A stretch of DNA of 8,881 bases from positions 1 through 8,881 of the forward strand of contig JASEIE010000156.1 of the NCBI GenBank assembly GCA_030024065.1. Reading direction: 5' to 3'. Under the pieces are notes generated by a model, which ran no database searches, was not told the DNA's origin, and worked only from the letters and a program-made list of their open reading frames with translations. The DNA comes from Thermodesulfobacteriota bacterium (lineage in GTDB: Bacteria > Desulfobacterota > BSN033 > UBA1163). Of the stretch, positions 1 through 6,968 are shown in pieces. Numbering within the stretch: the first letter of the stretch is position 1; every line of letters begins with the position of its first letter. Position numbers and translations under genes: made by a program.

Positions 1-38
1 CGCCTCGTCCGAGACTTCGCCCGGAATAGGTGACCCCT

Positions 39-155
39 TCAAGCAGTTATTTCCTTGTAGCCGCACCCTTTAGGTTGCGTTTCAGGGTCGGTGTTACATT
101 GGAGGCAGATACGCAGGCTAAAGCCTTCGGCTACCATTTGGTTTTCAAAAATCAT
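39..155 (-). CDS. Possible 38-residue CxxC-containing small protein (unrecognised)
   Basis: This is a short open frame just downstream of the aldehyde ferredoxin oxidoreductase and on the same strand. It starts at an ATG at 155 (another ATG lies at 137, and a TTG at 161) and ends in TGA at 39. The product carries a Cys-Leu-Gln-Cys pair at residues 17-20 and a third Cys at 31 in a Lys-Gly-Cys-Gly context, so it could be a small metal-binding (zinc-ribbon or Fe-S-like) peptide. The stop-free frame extends upstream past the AOR stop codon, about 50 codons in all, and the composition looks protein-like (Asp, Lys, Glu and hydrophobic residues in a normal mix). Against it: there is no clear Shine-Dalgarno, the length is near what chance gives, and I recognise no family. 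It may be the remnant of a longer gene, because an upstream ATG at about 185 would enter the same frame after a one-base shift. Low confidence. Confidence 0.25.
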   Translation of the reverse strand: MIFENQMVAEGFSLRICLQCNTDPETQPKGCGYKEITA

Positions 156-190
156 CGCCAATCTTTTGTCGATATCGATTCCATAAGGGC

Positions 191-1945
191 CTATCGTGGA
201 ATTCCCTCAGGGCTCCAGCCTCGCAAGGCATAGTAATCCTGGAGCATCCTCCGGAGGTCTTCCCTCCGGATCGTTTTTCCGTCTTTACCGAGGGGTTCAT
301 CAAAAAATCGTTTCGGAAGGGTATCATCCTTTGGAGTCATTCCCTCACGGAGGTTAAACCTCCTGGCCTCATTCTGGATCGAGGAGGAAATCTTTCTCAA
401 CCCTGCCTCATCCAATTTAAGACCCGTGGTCATCTCGACGATTGTTGAAAGGTAACTCCAGTCCCAGTAGAGGTCACGATAAAACCGGCACAAAATGAGG
501 GAATCATGGATGTTAAACCGATCTTCGAATTCGAGGAAGAGCTTTGCTTTTCCTTCCATCTGATCCATTGGGATCATCCCAGCGAGCTCTGCTTTATAGA
601 AGGTTGCCCTTAAATGACAAGCCCCACGATCGGAAGTAGCATTGGCAAGCCCCATTCCTTTGAGGACTCTCGGTTCGTAACCCGCAGGATCAAGGCCCTT
701 TACATGGATGGCGACATCTTCCATCTCCCAGGCTTTTGCAGCATGTCTTATGCCTTCTGCCAGGATTGCTCCGATTCCATTCCTTGATGAAATATCATGG
801 AGGAGTTGAGCGATCCTATCCACATCGCCCCAGGAAATTCTCTCTTGAATCCGTCCCATCTCCGATGCCTCCATGGCAAAGGCACAGAGGCTTCCTGCAG
901 AGATGGTATCCATGCCAAGACGATCGCAAATATCATTGAGATAAGCAATCTCCTCGATCTCGTGGATCATGCAGAGGCCACCAAATGCATAGATCGTCTC
1001 ATATTCCGGCCCTTCGATTTTCAAGCCCTTATGCCTTCCCTCTCTGATCTCACTTAAATTCCCGCAGGCAATAAAGCAACGGAGACAGGCCGTTGGTCTG
1101 ACCTGACAGCGTTCCAGAAGGGATTCGGCGCTGATTTTTTCCCATCCATCAAAGGTTCCGAGGTGCCAATATTTAGAAGGAAACCCTCCCACTGCATTAT
1201 TCATTGCTACCAGCATGGGAGTTCCAAACTTTTTGTAGTTTTGAACCCCTGAGTTATCTTTCCCTCGCTCTAAAGTTTCCCTGGCAAACTGCTCGATCCG
1301 ATCAGGATAGGCGATCTCCCGCTTCTTCTCCCCATGGAAGACAATAGCCTTGACCTTCTTTGATCCCATCACAGCGCCCACGCCGGTCCTTCCAAGGGAT
1401 CGCCAGTAATCGTTTTCAATGACAGCATATCGGACGAGATTTTCACCCGCAGGACCAATAACCAGAGCGCCTGCCCCCTTTTTATTGGTTCTCTTTAAAA
1501 CCTCATCCTCTGTAAAATAGGTATCTTTTCCCCAGAGATCTTTCGCGTCATGAAAGCGCACGGCCTGATCGGAAATTTCAATCCAGACCGGTTCTTCGGA
1601 TGCTTCCTCGAAGATGAAGGCGTCGTAGCCTGTCCGGCTCATGGGTTCCGCCACTTTTCCGCCTGAATAGGATTCCGAATAGATTCCGGTCAGGGGAGAT
1701 TTGGTGAAAACGCCATGCCGGCAGGAGCCGTAGATTCGTGTATTGGTGATCGGGCCAGTGCAGAAGATGAGCTTATTACTTGGAGAAAGTGGATCGACGC
1801 CAGGAGGATTTTCCTTTATGAGAAGATATGTGCCGAGTCCTTTTCCACCCAGATAGGTTTCATAAACCGAATCCTGAACCGTCTCCTCCCGAAAAGTCCT
1901 GGTCTTTAGATTAATCCTTAAAATCTTGTTAAAAAAACCATACAT
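191..1945 (-). CDS. aor: Aldehyde:ferredoxin oxidoreductase (tungsten/molybdenum pterin enzyme)
   Basis: This is a cytoplasmic enzyme family that oxidises aldehydes to carboxylic acids (or runs in reverse) with ferredoxin as electron partner, using a W or Mo bis-pterin cofactor and one [4Fe-4S] cluster. The 584 residues match the family's full length. The N-terminal domain (about 1-205) begins with the typical MYGFFNKILRINL and has the conserved GGKGLG (33-38) and GRTGVGAVMGSKKVKAI (185-201). Cluster ligands are C287, C290 and C294 (CLRCFIAC), plus a distal C486 in the motif DSLILC. The pterin-side motifs GLDPAGYEPR (417-426) and SDRGACHL (438-445) are present, as is RFNLREG (529-535) near the end. 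The ATG at 1945 is supported by an AAGGAG Shine-Dalgarno five bases upstream. It follows a 100-base gap after the truncated hyuA, so it may have its own promoter. No ferredoxin, NADH-oxidising subunit or pterin-synthesis gene is adjacent. The substrate cannot be assigned; an aldehyde from breakdown of the imported compound is an inference. Confidence 0.96.
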   Translation of the reverse strand: MYGFFNKILRINLKTRTFREETVQDSVYETYLGGKGLGTYLLIKENPPGVDPLSPSNKLIFCTGPITNTRIYGSCRHGVFTKSPLTGIYSESYSGGKVAEPMSRTGYDAFIFEEASEEPVWIEISDQAVRFHDAKDLWGKDTYFTEDEVLKRTNKKGAGALVIGPAGENLVRYAVIENDYWRSLGRTGVGAVMGSKKVKAIVFHGEKKREIAYPDRIEQFARETLERGKDNSGVQNYKKFGTPMLVAMNNAVGGFPSKYWHLGTFDGWEKISAESLLERCQVRPTACLRCFIACGNLSEIREGRHKGLKIEGPEYETIYAFGGLCMIHEIEEIAYLNDICDRLGMDTISAGSLCAFAMEASEMGRIQERISWGDVDRIAQLLHDISSRNGIGAILAEGIRHAAKAWEMEDVAIHVKGLDPAGYEPRVLKGMGLANATSDRGACHLRATFYKAELAGMIPMDQMEGKAKLFLEFEDRFNIHDSLILCRFYRDLYWDWSYLSTIVEMTTGLKLDEAGLRKISSSIQNEARRFNLREGMTPKDDTLPKRFFDEPLGKDGKTIRREDLRRMLQDYYALRGWSPEGIPR

Positions 1946-1950
1946 AAAAG

Positions 1951-1956
1951 CTCCTT
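1951..1956 (-). promoter_or_regulatory. Shine-Dalgarno of the aldehyde ferredoxin oxidoreductase
   Basis: On the minus strand AAGGAG lies five bases before the ATG at 1945. It fixes the start and shows that the AOR is translated independently of the genes upstream. Confidence 0.8.
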
Positions 1957-2045
1957 GTAATAAGATATTTGCGTAGATAAAAAAATTTTCATGGTGGTTG
2001 GTGACCTGTCAGGATCATGTCTTTTTTCTAAGTGAACCTTAATTT

Positions 2046-2363
2046 CTAATATAATTCGGATTTAGTTTGGCGCCCTGTGTAAAGGAAGTCATTGAAACCT
2101 TCAGTAGTCAAAAGAGGAGGTTTTGACCCTTTTCTTTTAAGTAATGCGTTAGTGGCAGCAGTTGTTCCATGAACAATCTGATCGATCAAGTCTGGTTGAT
2201 CTCCGTATTGTTCAATTATTGTTTTGATCCCATCTAAAACACCGATGGTCTGGTCTTGGGGAGTGGAGTGAACTTTGGTATAGAAGATTCTTTCCCCCGA
2301 GTCGATTAAGACCAAATCGGTAAATGTTCCTCCAACATCCACCCCTAATCGGTAGTGCGTCAT
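2046..2363 (-). CDS. Truncated hydantoinase/oxoprolinase A subunit, N-terminal fragment (probable pseudogene)
   Basis: The full-length family (HyuA/OplA/acetone carboxylase type, roughly 680-700 residues) is an ATP-dependent ASKHA-fold enzyme that opens hydantoin or 5-oxoproline-like rings, or carboxylates ketones, usually with a HyuB partner. Here only 105 residues remain. The start of the Hydant_A_N domain is excellent: GVDVGGTFTDLVLID (7-21, phosphate loop), HGTTAATNALLKRKG (65-79) and TTEGFNDFLYTGRQT (86-100). The frame then reaches TAG where homologues continue through a Leu-Tyr-Asp-Leu segment. The next 100 bases before the AOR do not restore the protein; a shifted frame gives only a few doubtful residues. 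The start ATG overlaps the MmgE/PrpD stop as ATGA (2360-2363), with AAGGG seven bases upstream, so it is still translationally coupled. With most of the nucleotide-binding fold and the whole catalytic part missing, it is unlikely to be an active enzyme. I read it as a gene remnant left by a deletion, though a retained small protein is possible. Confidence 0.85.
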   Translation of the reverse strand: MTHYRLGVDVGGTFTDLVLIDSGERIFYTKVHSTPQDQTIGVLDGIKTIIEQYGDQPDLIDQIVHGTTAATNALLKRKGSKPPLLTTEGFNDFLYTGRQTKSELY

Positions 2364-3724
2364 GTGGATGCCCTTTTAGGATCGTCCAGAGTTCTCATGA
2401 GATCCTCTATGGAGACTTCCTCCAGGTTCTTTACGTAATCTTTCAAAAGAGAGGCCTTTTTACCCCCAAGAACAGGCAATGCATAATGGAAATATTTATC
2501 CTCCAATTCCTGTTCGGTCAAGGGATTGTCCGAATCCCCCTTCACCGAGGAGACCAACTTTTCAACCTTCCCATTTGAAGTCTCGACCGTAATTTTTGAG
2601 AAAATCTTTTCAGGAAAGGATTCGTCGAAGATAGGCTGATGTTCGAGATGAACCTTCTCTGCAAGTTGAATCACTCTGGGGTCGTCCAGGTTCTCCATCC
2701 TGATGTGATAAAATCCCTCCTCACTCTTCATCATAGCGAGGGCGCTGCAGAAAGGAATGCTGAACTGAGCCTCCTCTAGGGTCTGTGGATGGATCCGGTT
2801 GGGTAGGGTAAAGGCCCTGGAAAAAGTTTGGATATGAATGGTTTTGATATGAGACGGTTGAAAAGCTCCTTCCTTCATGAGTTCGAGAAGGCTTTCGATG
2901 ATGGGGTGTAGCCAGCGGCAGCAGGGATATCTCTTAAAATAGGTCTTTAAGATAAGAAAATCTTTCCCCAGCCCCTGGAAGATCTTTTGTGGATGGTAGA
3001 GGGGAAGGTAATCGAATACGTTTTGTGGACCCATAAACCCAGAACGAGCTAATAGGGCAGAGGACACTCCTACCACGGCAGCCCAGGAGATTCCCTCCTT
3101 CACCATCCTCCGGCCCCCTGGGAATGTCCCTGGGAGTCGGGGACCGTACATGGCCACTAAACCCAGTGTATTTTCTATTTCTGAGGCAGTATTCAAGATC
3201 AGTTTACCTGCGGCTATAGCAGCTCCGAATCCTCCCCATCCGCCTGTGGTTACATTTTCGATCTGTAGGGGATCTCGGGAATGACTCAGCCGGATCGCAA
3301 CTTCATAGCCTGCAATGACGGCTTCCAAGAGTTGTTTTCCATGAGCATGCTCATGTTCGGCCATCGCAATCGTTGGGGGGATAATGACCGAACCTGGATG
3401 GCCGATAGCTAACCGATGTCCATCATCGATATCAATGGCACTCGCCAAAACACTGTTTACCCATGTGGCTCCCACGATAGAGGTCTTCTCTCCCGTATCC
3501 CAGCGAGTGACCGCTCCATGTCCAAGGGCTTCCTCTGAAAAATTCCTGGCAGCAAGTAAAATAGGGGTTCCAATGGCAGCAAAGGCAGATCCGAACAAGT
3601 CCAAAACGCAGACCTTCGTGAATTCGATGACATTCTTAGGGATATCCTCATAATGAAGATCCACCACAAATTGTGCAAGCAGATGGGTGACAGTATCGTT
3701 CAACTCGTGAGTTGGTGTTGACAT
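2360..3724 (-). CDS. MmgE/PrpD family protein (2-methylcitrate dehydratase / epimerase / decarboxylase superfamily)
   Basis: Cytoplasmic members of this family act on small di- and tricarboxylic acids without a metal cofactor: 2-methylcitrate dehydratase (PrpD), cis-aconitate decarboxylase and iminodisuccinate epimerase. The 454-residue length is typical. Visible family marks are the helical start with the segment around VCVLDLFGSAFAAIGTP (38-54), DIDDGHRLAIGHPGS (98-112), the basic/Cys segment KRYPCCRWLHP (264-274), EAQFSIPFCSALAM (318-331) and GDSDNPLTEQELEDKY (396-411). The start at 3724 has AAAGGA eight bases upstream, inside the 18-base gap after the opine dehydrogenase, so the two are almost certainly co-transcribed. 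The stop overlaps the start of the hyuA fragment. No prpB or prpC (methylcitrate lyase/synthase) is nearby, so a methylcitrate-cycle role is not supported. Beside an opine dehydrogenase, an epimerase or hydratase acting on an N-substituted amino acid or its 2-oxo-acid product is more attractive, but that is inference. Confidence 0.93.
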   Translation of the reverse strand: MSTPTHELNDTVTHLLAQFVVDLHYEDIPKNVIEFTKVCVLDLFGSAFAAIGTPILLAARNFSEEALGHGAVTRWDTGEKTSIVGATWVNSVLASAIDIDDGHRLAIGHPGSVIIPPTIAMAEHEHAHGKQLLEAVIAGYEVAIRLSHSRDPLQIENVTTGGWGGFGAAIAAGKLILNTASEIENTLGLVAMYGPRLPGTFPGGRRMVKEGISWAAVVGVSSALLARSGFMGPQNVFDYLPLYHPQKIFQGLGKDFLILKTYFKRYPCCRWLHPIIESLLELMKEGAFQPSHIKTIHIQTFSRAFTLPNRIHPQTLEEAQFSIPFCSALAMMKSEEGFYHIRMENLDDPRVIQLAEKVHLEHQPIFDESFPEKIFSKITVETSNGKVEKLVSSVKGDSDNPLTEQELEDKYFHYALPVLGGKKASLLKDYVKNLEEVSIEDLMRTLDDPKRAST

Positions 3725-3742
3725 CTCAGAGGTCCTTTCTGT

Positions 3743-4828
3743 CTATAATTCTCCTTCACTTAAATACCTTCTCAACTGATCAGGGTTCATCGTTGCGAGA
3801 CCTAACCGCTCCAATGTTCTCCCTTCCTTCCAATAATCTGTTTCATTCATTAAACCACAGAATTGAATTGTTGCATCGAAGGTCGGCGTCGGAACGCCAA
3901 GCCATCTCCCAAGAGAGGCGATTAAAACCATTCCCACCGGAACGTCCTCTGTAATATATCTCGTTTTCACATCAAAAGGTCCCCGGTTCCCTGCTTTCCG
4001 CATAAATCCAAATTGTTCGTCAAAAGATTTTTCATAACGCTCTTCAAAGAGTTGTTTATAGGAACGAATGGGAAGTCCTAAGCCCTTTTGAACGGCCATC
4101 ATTTCCCTGTCCAAACCCTCCATGACTTTCATGACGGATGCTGAAAACCCCTCCTGATAGAGCCCAAAGTCCCCCTTGCTATGCTCGATGCGGGCCATGT
4201 TTAACATGGAAGGTGCAGGGTGAAGAACGATATTCGGGTTATTGATCGCCACTTCCAGGACATTGTTCATAAGAAAGGTCTTCGGATAGAATTGCTGGAA
4301 AAGAGTTAGAACCTTTTTATTGTCTCTCGCCGGAAAGGCCGCTAATGGAATTTTCCCAAGGAGCCGCGAGACATTGACACTCATCGGGCTCGTTTTTCTA
4401 CATCCATAAGGTAGCGTCAGCACTTCTGCAATAGGGGCTTTAATTTTTGTTCCTTTTTCCCGAAAGACCTTTGTAAATACCAAACTTCCCGCATTGCCAG
4501 GAAGAACAAAAAGGGTCTGATCCTCTCGGACCACGGGAGCCAGAAGTTCTGCAATCTCTTCATGAGCTAATGATACCATATTTACCATGAGGCAGGAGGC
4601 ATTTTCAACTGCTTCTTTAATGTCTGAGGTGATCTTTCCCAATTTTGCAAAACCGGTATTTGCAGCTCCTGTAATGTGAATGCCTCCTTCCTTCAACAGG
4701 GGGGTGATATTTTCTTTAAAACGAAGCAGCTCGAAGAGCTGAATATTCCAACCTGATAAGGTTAAATCGGCTGCCATTGCAAATCCGCCATTTCCTGCAC
4801 CAATGATTGTTACTGTTTTTGGGTCCAT
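3743..4828 (-). CDS. NAD(P)-dependent opine dehydrogenase (octopine/nopaline dehydrogenase family)
   Basis: Enzymes of this family reversibly join a 2-oxo acid and the amino group of an amino acid by reductive condensation, giving an N-(carboxyalkyl) amino acid (opine); in catabolism they run oxidatively. The 361 residues have an N-terminal Rossmann domain with GAGNGG at 10-15, followed by about 165 more residues of the nucleotide-binding region (TLPYGCR at 138-144), and a C-terminal octopine-DH domain. The hallmark NPNIVLHPAP (197-206) supplies the conserved His (H203) taken as catalytic, and RYITEDVPVGMV (290-301) is the other conserved block. The ATG at 4828 follows a perfect AAGGAGG four bases away, the strongest ribosome site in the window. 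It lies 72 bases after dppF and 18 bases before the MmgE/PrpD gene. The N-terminus also resembles ketopantoate reductase and glycerol-3-phosphate dehydrogenase folds, but the NPN...HPA block favours the opine family. Substrate and direction are not determined. Confidence 0.92.
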   Translation of the reverse strand: MDPKTVTIIGAGNGGFAMAADLTLSGWNIQLFELLRFKENITPLLKEGGIHITGAANTGFAKLGKITSDIKEAVENASCLMVNMVSLAHEEIAELLAPVVREDQTLFVLPGNAGSLVFTKVFREKGTKIKAPIAEVLTLPYGCRKTSPMSVNVSRLLGKIPLAAFPARDNKKVLTLFQQFYPKTFLMNNVLEVAINNPNIVLHPAPSMLNMARIEHSKGDFGLYQEGFSASVMKVMEGLDREMMAVQKGLGLPIRSYKQLFEERYEKSFDEQFGFMRKAGNRGPFDVKTRYITEDVPVGMVLIASLGRWLGVPTPTFDATIQFCGLMNETDYWKEGRTLERLGLATMNPDQLRRYLSEGEL

Positions 4829-4832
4829 TTTT

Positions 4833-4839
4833 CCTCCTT
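4833..4839 (-). promoter_or_regulatory. Strong Shine-Dalgarno of the opine dehydrogenase
   Basis: AAGGAGG on the minus strand, four bases before the ATG at 4828. It matches the anti-Shine-Dalgarno perfectly and is much stronger than the sites before the dpp genes, suggesting that the enzyme is made in larger amounts than the transporter parts. Confidence 0.8.
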
Positions 4840-4900
4840 CTAAAAGGGTATCTTAAATTTTCAGAAACTCCTGCATCATTAAAATCTGTTTCGTCCCATT

Positions 4901-5878
4901 TTATGAGCCGAAAAGATGACAGGCAATTTGCCGGCCATCCGTTAGGGTTACGAGATTCGGCGATTCTTGCCGGCAACGATCAAGCGCCTGTGGGCATCGA
5001 GGGTGAAAAAAGCATCCTGAGGGTAATTGAATCGGGCTAGGGACATCGCCCGTTAAAGGAGCTCTTAATTTTCCTCTCGATCCCGATCGGGGGATCGGAA
5101 TCGATGTCATAAGGGCTCTCGTATAAGGATGCTGGGGATTTTGGCAAATTTGGGTATCCTCTGCGAGCTCGACGATTTTCCCCAAATACATGATTGCAAT
5201 CCGGTCACAAATATGTTCCACAACGCCAATATCATGAGAGATGAAGAGATAACTCAGGCCAAATACCGTCTTCAGCTTCTCAAGGAGATTGAGAATTTGA
5301 GCTTGAATACTGACATCAAGAGCCGATACGGGTTCATCGCATATGATCAGGGAGGGATTAAGGGCAAGGGCCCTGGCAATTCCTAATCGTTGTCTCTGGC
5401 CTCCCGAAAATTCGTGAGGATATCTAGGGCTATGTTCAGGTCTGAGTCCCACAGTCTCCAAAATCTCAAAGATCCTTTTTTTTCTTTCGTGGGAGGTCAT
5501 GGCCGTATATAATTTTAAAGGCTCGTTTAACATAGCCTCAACAGACATGCGTGGATTCAATGTCGAATAGGGATCTTGAAAGACCATTTGAAACCTTGGC
5601 CGAATCTTTTTCAGGCTTTTTTGATCTAATTGGCTCAGACGGATTCCCTCAAAGAGGATCTCACCTCCGGAAGGCTTGTGTAAAAAAAGAATACATTTTC
5701 CCATGGTGGTCTTCCCGCATCCAGATTCTCCAACAAGGCCTAAGGATTCGCCCTTTTTGATTTTAAAAGAGACCCCATTGACCGCGTGAACAAATCCTAC
5801 CGTTTTCCTGAAGATACCCTTACGAATAGGAAAATGCTTGACAAGGTCATTTATTTCTAAAATGTATTCTTCTTGCAT
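4901..5878 (-). CDS. dppF: Peptide/opine ABC transporter ATP-binding protein, DppF/OppF type
   Basis: This is the second ATPase of a Dpp/Opp-family importer, forming a heterodimer with DppD under the DppB-DppC permease pair at the inner membrane. Residues count from the ATG at 5878 (325 aa): Walker A GESGCGKT (50-57), Q-loop Q101, signature SGGQRQR (158-164), Walker B LIICDEP (177-183) and switch His H215. The Oligo_HPY C-terminal extension starts at HPYTRAL (250-256) and keeps four Cys (289, 295, 302, 320) in the GCFFHPRC...C...C pattern known to hold a [4Fe-4S] cluster in some relatives. A GTG at 5911 would add 11 residues and overlap dppD by 22 bases. I prefer 5878, which is 11 bases after the dppD stop and gives the usual N-terminus (MQEEYILEINDLVKHF); the Shine-Dalgarno is weak, so translational coupling to dppD is likely. 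Transported substrate unknown: peptide, opine and nickel systems share this fold. Confidence 0.93.
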   Translation of the reverse strand: MQEEYILEINDLVKHFPIRKGIFRKTVGFVHAVNGVSFKIKKGESLGLVGESGCGKTTMGKCILFLHKPSGGEILFEGIRLSQLDQKSLKKIRPRFQMVFQDPYSTLNPRMSVEAMLNEPLKLYTAMTSHERKKRIFEILETVGLRPEHSPRYPHEFSGGQRQRLGIARALALNPSLIICDEPVSALDVSIQAQILNLLEKLKTVFGLSYLFISHDIGVVEHICDRIAIMYLGKIVELAEDTQICQNPQHPYTRALMTSIPIPRSGSRGKLRAPLTGDVPSPIQLPSGCFFHPRCPQALDRCRQESPNLVTLTDGRQIACHLFGS

Positions 5879-5889
5879 GACCGATCCAT

Positions 5890-6882
5890 TCAAGAATGGG
5901 CCATCCAACACGCAACGCTATGGCTCTTCTTGACTTCAACAAATTTCGGTACCTGCTCCTCACAGACATCCTTTGCCTCATGGCACCTGGGTTGAAAGAC
6001 ACACCCTTTCGGAAGATCAAACATACTTGGCACCATCCCCGGGATCTCTTCCAATGTTTTTTTACCCATGAGAGATTTTCGGCCAGGAAATGGAATGGAC
6101 CCAATCAGGCCTCGTGTATAGGGATGGAGCGGCTCATCAAAAATGGCGTCTCCATCCGCCTCCTCCACAGCCTGTCCCACATACATAACGATCACTCGGT
6201 GACACATTTCTGCAACGACGCCGAGATTATGGGTGATCAGGAGGATGCCCATTCCCGATTTATCCTGTAGGTCTCTCATGAGTTCCAGGACCTGAGCCTG
6301 AATGGTTACGTCAACCGCTGTCGTTGGTTCATCGGCAATCAGTAGGCTTGGATTACAGGCGAGGGCCATGGCAATCATTGCCCTCTGCCGCATACCCCCA
6401 CTGAATTGATGGATATATTCGTGAGCCCGTTGCTTCGGAGAGGGGATACCCACCTGCTTCATGATTTCCACGGACCTGTCCCAAGCCTTTTTATCGTTAT
6501 ATCCCATGTGCTCGGTATAGACTTCCGAGATTTGATTTCCAATTGTGAAAAGGGGATTAAGTGACGTCGTGGGTTCCTGAAAAATCATGGCAATCTTGCT
6601 CCCCCTAATCTTCTGCATCCTGTTTTTAGGTAATTGGAGTAAATCCATCCCCTCAAACAGGATCTCCCCGCTTACAATCTTTCCAGGAGGGTCCGGAATG
6701 AGCCTTATCATCGAGAGGGCTGTGACGCTTTTTCCGCAGCCTGATTCGCCAACCAGACCCAAGGTCTCTCCGGAATGAATCGTAAAATTGATATTATTGA
6801 CTGCTCGAACGAACCCTTCTGGAAGGTGAAATTCTGTCCTGAGATGGGTTACCTTGATGACCTCTTTTTGTTCTTTTCCCAT
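5890..6882 (-). CDS. dppD: Peptide/opine ABC transporter ATP-binding protein, DppD/OppD type
   Basis: This is the first ATPase of the importer and partner of DppF; it energises uptake by ATP hydrolysis on the cytoplasmic face. The 330 residues are the usual length. Walker A is GESGCGKS (45-52), Q-loop Q102 in [10 protein letters not shown] (101-110), signature SGGMRQR (161-167), Walker B LLIADEP (180-186) and switch His H218. The Oligo_HPY tail ([14 protein letters not shown], 251-264) has Cys at 294, 300, 307 and 325, a likely [4Fe-4S] site. The ATG at 6882 is forced by an in-frame TAA 12 codons... just upstream (within the TTTAAAATA run), and the product begins normally from there. No Shine-Dalgarno precedes it; instead a TAAAAT box lies six bases before the ATG. 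It is separated from dppC by 86 bases, the only sizeable break inside the transporter operon. Confidence 0.94.
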   Translation of the reverse strand: MGKEQKEVIKVTHLRTEFHLPEGFVRAVNNINFTIHSGETLGLVGESGCGKSVTALSMIRLIPDPPGKIVSGEILFEGMDLLQLPKNRMQKIRGSKIAMIFQEPTTSLNPLFTIGNQISEVYTEHMGYNDKKAWDRSVEIMKQVGIPSPKQRAHEYIHQFSGGMRQRAMIAMALACNPSLLIADEPTTAVDVTIQAQVLELMRDLQDKSGMGILLITHNLGVVAEMCHRVIVMYVGQAVEEADGDAIFDEPLHPYTRGLIGSIPFPGRKSLMGKKTLEEIPGMVPSMFDLPKGCVFQPRCHEAKDVCEEQVPKFVEVKKSHSVACWMAHS

Positions 6883-6888
6883 GGTTAT

Positions 6889-6894
6889 ATTTTA
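6889..6894 (-). promoter_or_regulatory. Possible -10 box (TAAAAT) directly before dppD
   Basis: On the minus strand TAAAAT (5 of 6 matches to TATAAT) ends six bases before the dppD ATG. That spacing would put transcription start at or next to the start codon, as in leaderless mRNAs, and it coincides with the absence of a Shine-Dalgarno. No convincing -35 box is seen in the 86-base gap, so this may be simple AT-rich chance. Confidence 0.25.
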
Positions 6895-6968
6895 AACCAG
6901 AATAGGCGGGTGCCTCATTCGGCGATGATGAAAACTCGCTTAAGCACAGAAGGAATAAAAATAAAAAT

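Noticed and set aside
118..136. GGCTAAAGCC/AGCCTTCGGCT hairpins downstream of the AOR as a terminator
   Set aside because: Stems are four base pairs, overlap one another and are not followed by a T-run in the direction of transcription; the bases also lie in the possible small frame.
30..233. Plus-strand 67-codon frame starting with GTG across the AOR 3' end
   Set aside because: It runs antisense into the end of the AOR coding sequence, has no Shine-Dalgarno and no recognisable motif; it is the in-phase complement of the small minus-strand frame.
2005..2013. Short palindrome CCTGTCAGG with a CTGACA resembling a -35 box before the AOR
   Set aside because: The half-sites are only four bases, and the -10 position 17 bases on reads AAAATT (3 of 6 matches); too weak to call an operator or promoter.
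2046..2363. hyuA fragment as the result of a simple frameshift with the rest of the gene still present
   Set aside because: Only about 100 bases separate its stop from the AOR start, and no frame there gives more than a few residues of doubtful similarity, so the rest of the gene is absent.
4716..4976. Minus-strand 86-codon frame bridging the dppF end and the opine dehydrogenase start
   Set aside because: It overlaps both well-supported genes in another frame and runs straight through the strong Shine-Dalgarno and start of the opine dehydrogenase.
5879..5911. Upstream GTG start for DppF adding 11 residues
   Set aside because: It would overlap dppD by 22 bases, has no ribosome site, and the extra residues do not fit the family N-terminus; the ATG at 5878 is better.
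5896..6270. Plus-strand 124-codon frame
   Set aside because: It lies entirely antisense to the well-supported DppD coding sequence, has odd composition (many His, Cys) and no family features.
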